Assembly: GCA_051881395.1 (NCBI GenBank)
Contig: JBJEPU010000178.1
Coordinates: forward strand, 1-6,381
Direction of reading: 5' to 3'
DNA: 6,381 nt
Origin: Fimenecus sp051881395
GTDB lineage: Bacteria; Bacillota; Clostridia; Oscillospirales; Acutalibacteraceae
The notes beneath the pieces were generated by a model. That model had not been told where the DNA came from. It ran no database searches and saw only the letters and a program-made list of their open reading frames with translations. Positions 5,960 to 6,381 of the stretch are shown one piece after another. Every line of letters begins with the position of its first letter. Position 1 is the first letter of the stretch. Position numbers and translations under genes: made by a program.

Positions 5960-5977
5960 ACTTTTCGGCAAAATGTA
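5948..5977 (+). promoter_or_regulatory. Possible forespore (sigma-F/sigma-G type) promoter of spoVAE
   Basis: TGCATA (5948-5953) resembles the -35 element of forespore sigma factors. After 13 bases comes GGCAAAATGTA (5967-5977), a partial match to the sigma-F -10 pattern; AAATGTA (5971-5977), at 17 bases, is a partial match to the sigma-G -10. Neither -10 is good. I favour a forespore promoter mainly because spoVA genes are known sigma-G targets and no sigma-A promoter is apparent here. The -35 directly abuts the -35 of the divergent reductase promoter. Confidence 0.3.
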
Positions 5978-5996
5978 GTATCGGGAGGAAGCAAGT

Positions 5997-6350
5997 ATGA
6001 TTTTTTTAAAAGCATTTTTGGTGGGCGGTGCGATTTGCGCGGTCGGGCAACTGTTAATGGACTGCACAAAGCTCACACCGGCGCGCATTTTGGTGTTGTT
6101 TGTGGTTGCGGGTGTGGTGCTGGGCGCGGTGGGCGTCTATCAGCCGCTTGCGGATTTTGCGGGCTGTGGGGCAACCGTGCCTTTGACGGGCTTCGGCAAT
6201 TTATTGGCGCAAGGCACAAAGGACGCCATACGCGAGGACGGGTTGCTCGGCGTTCTGACAGGTCCGCTTACGGCGGGCAGTGCGGGCATTTCCGCCGCAA
6301 TGCTGTCGGGGCTTGTGGTGTCGCTGATTGCCCGCCCGAAAAGCAAATAA
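5997..6350 (+). CDS. spoVAE: Stage V sporulation protein AE (SpoVAE/SpoVAEb)
   Basis: This is a small inner-membrane protein of 117 residues, belonging to the SpoVA complex that moves calcium dipicolinate into the developing spore and releases it at germination. Family signatures run through the sequence: GQLLMDCTKLTPAR (residues 17-30), a hydrophobic segment (31-49), GATVPLTGFGNLLAQG around 58-73, and GVLTGPLTAGSAGISAAM around 84-101, followed by a last hydrophobic stretch and a basic tail (RPKSK). The start is well supported: GGGAGG (5983-5988) lies 8 bases before the ATG. In Bacillus and most clostridia this gene follows spoVAC and spoVAD. Here its upstream neighbour is divergent and a terminator seems to begin right after it, so it is probably monocistronic. 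It is the main evidence that the organism forms endospores. Confidence 0.93.
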   Translation: MIFLKAFLVGGAICAVGQLLMDCTKLTPARILVLFVVAGVVLGAVGVYQPLADFAGCGATVPLTGFGNLLAQGTKDAIREDGLLGVLTGPLTAGSAGISAAMLSGLVVSLIARPKSK

Positions 6351-6352
6351 AA

Positions 6353-6381
6353 TAAAAAAACAAAAACGGGTTGCATAATGC
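6353..6381 (+). terminator. Probable left part of a terminator, cut by the window end
   Basis: Directly after the spoVAE stop the sequence runs through an A-rich stretch into ACGGGTTGCATAATGC. GC-ATAAT-GC begins to close as a hairpin loop, and the A run plus GGGTTGC looks like the rising arm of an intrinsic terminator. The descending arm and T tract would lie outside the window, so this is a prediction only. Confidence 0.4.

Noticed and set aside
1..6381. CRISPR arrays, transposons, phage genes, rRNA or tRNA
   Set aside because: I saw no regularly spaced repeats, transposase or integrase motifs, terminal inverted repeats or structural RNA signatures on either strand.

Overview
The window looks like chromosome of an endospore-forming Bacillota bacterium, most likely a gut or rumen clostridium of the Oscillospiraceae/Ruminococcaceae type. 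The grounds are a clear spoVAE gene, clostridial-style Shine-Dalgarno sequences (GGAG, AGGTGA, a perfect GAGGTGAT), an nrdR gene with its own box, and two secreted proteins ending in type I dockerin modules. The taxon is inferred from gene content and was not checked by any search.

Layout. Positions 1-196 hold the 3' end of a sugar phosphate isomerase/epimerase-like gene. A clean sigma-A promoter (210-238) and a near-perfect NrdR box (249-264) then lead into nrdR (284-739). Only 35 bases later begins the first of two tandem, paralogous secreted transglutaminase-like proteins with C-terminal dockerins (775-2241 and 2323-3789). Both are exactly 488 codons long. They are separated by an intrinsic terminator (2251-2295), and I see no promoter for the second copy. 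A long bidirectional hairpin terminator (about 3796-3861) closes this rightward block.

On the minus strand, an aldo/keto reductase (5898-5032, TTG start) is followed after 27 bases by a hormone-sensitive-lipase-type esterase (5004-3868); the two form a small operon converging on the same terminator. A 98-base divergent intergenic region separates this operon from spoVAE on the plus strand (5997-6350). It carries a sigma-A-like promoter for the reductase operon and, on the other strand, a possible forespore-type promoter for spoVAE. The window ends inside what looks like the left arm of a terminator after spoVAE.

How the genes work together. nrdR is a repressor of ribonucleotide reductase genes and appears to regulate itself. 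The two transglutaminase/dockerin proteins are probably exported and attached to a cohesin-bearing scaffold or surface protein; they are the most unusual part of the window. The reductase/esterase pair fits cytoplasmic processing or detoxification of small esters and carbonyl compounds, substrate unknown. SpoVAE belongs to the dipicolinic acid channel of spores and stands apart here from spoVAC and spoVAD. There is no sign of CRISPR, transposon, phage, rRNA or tRNA. No stretch of more than 100 bases lacks a gene.
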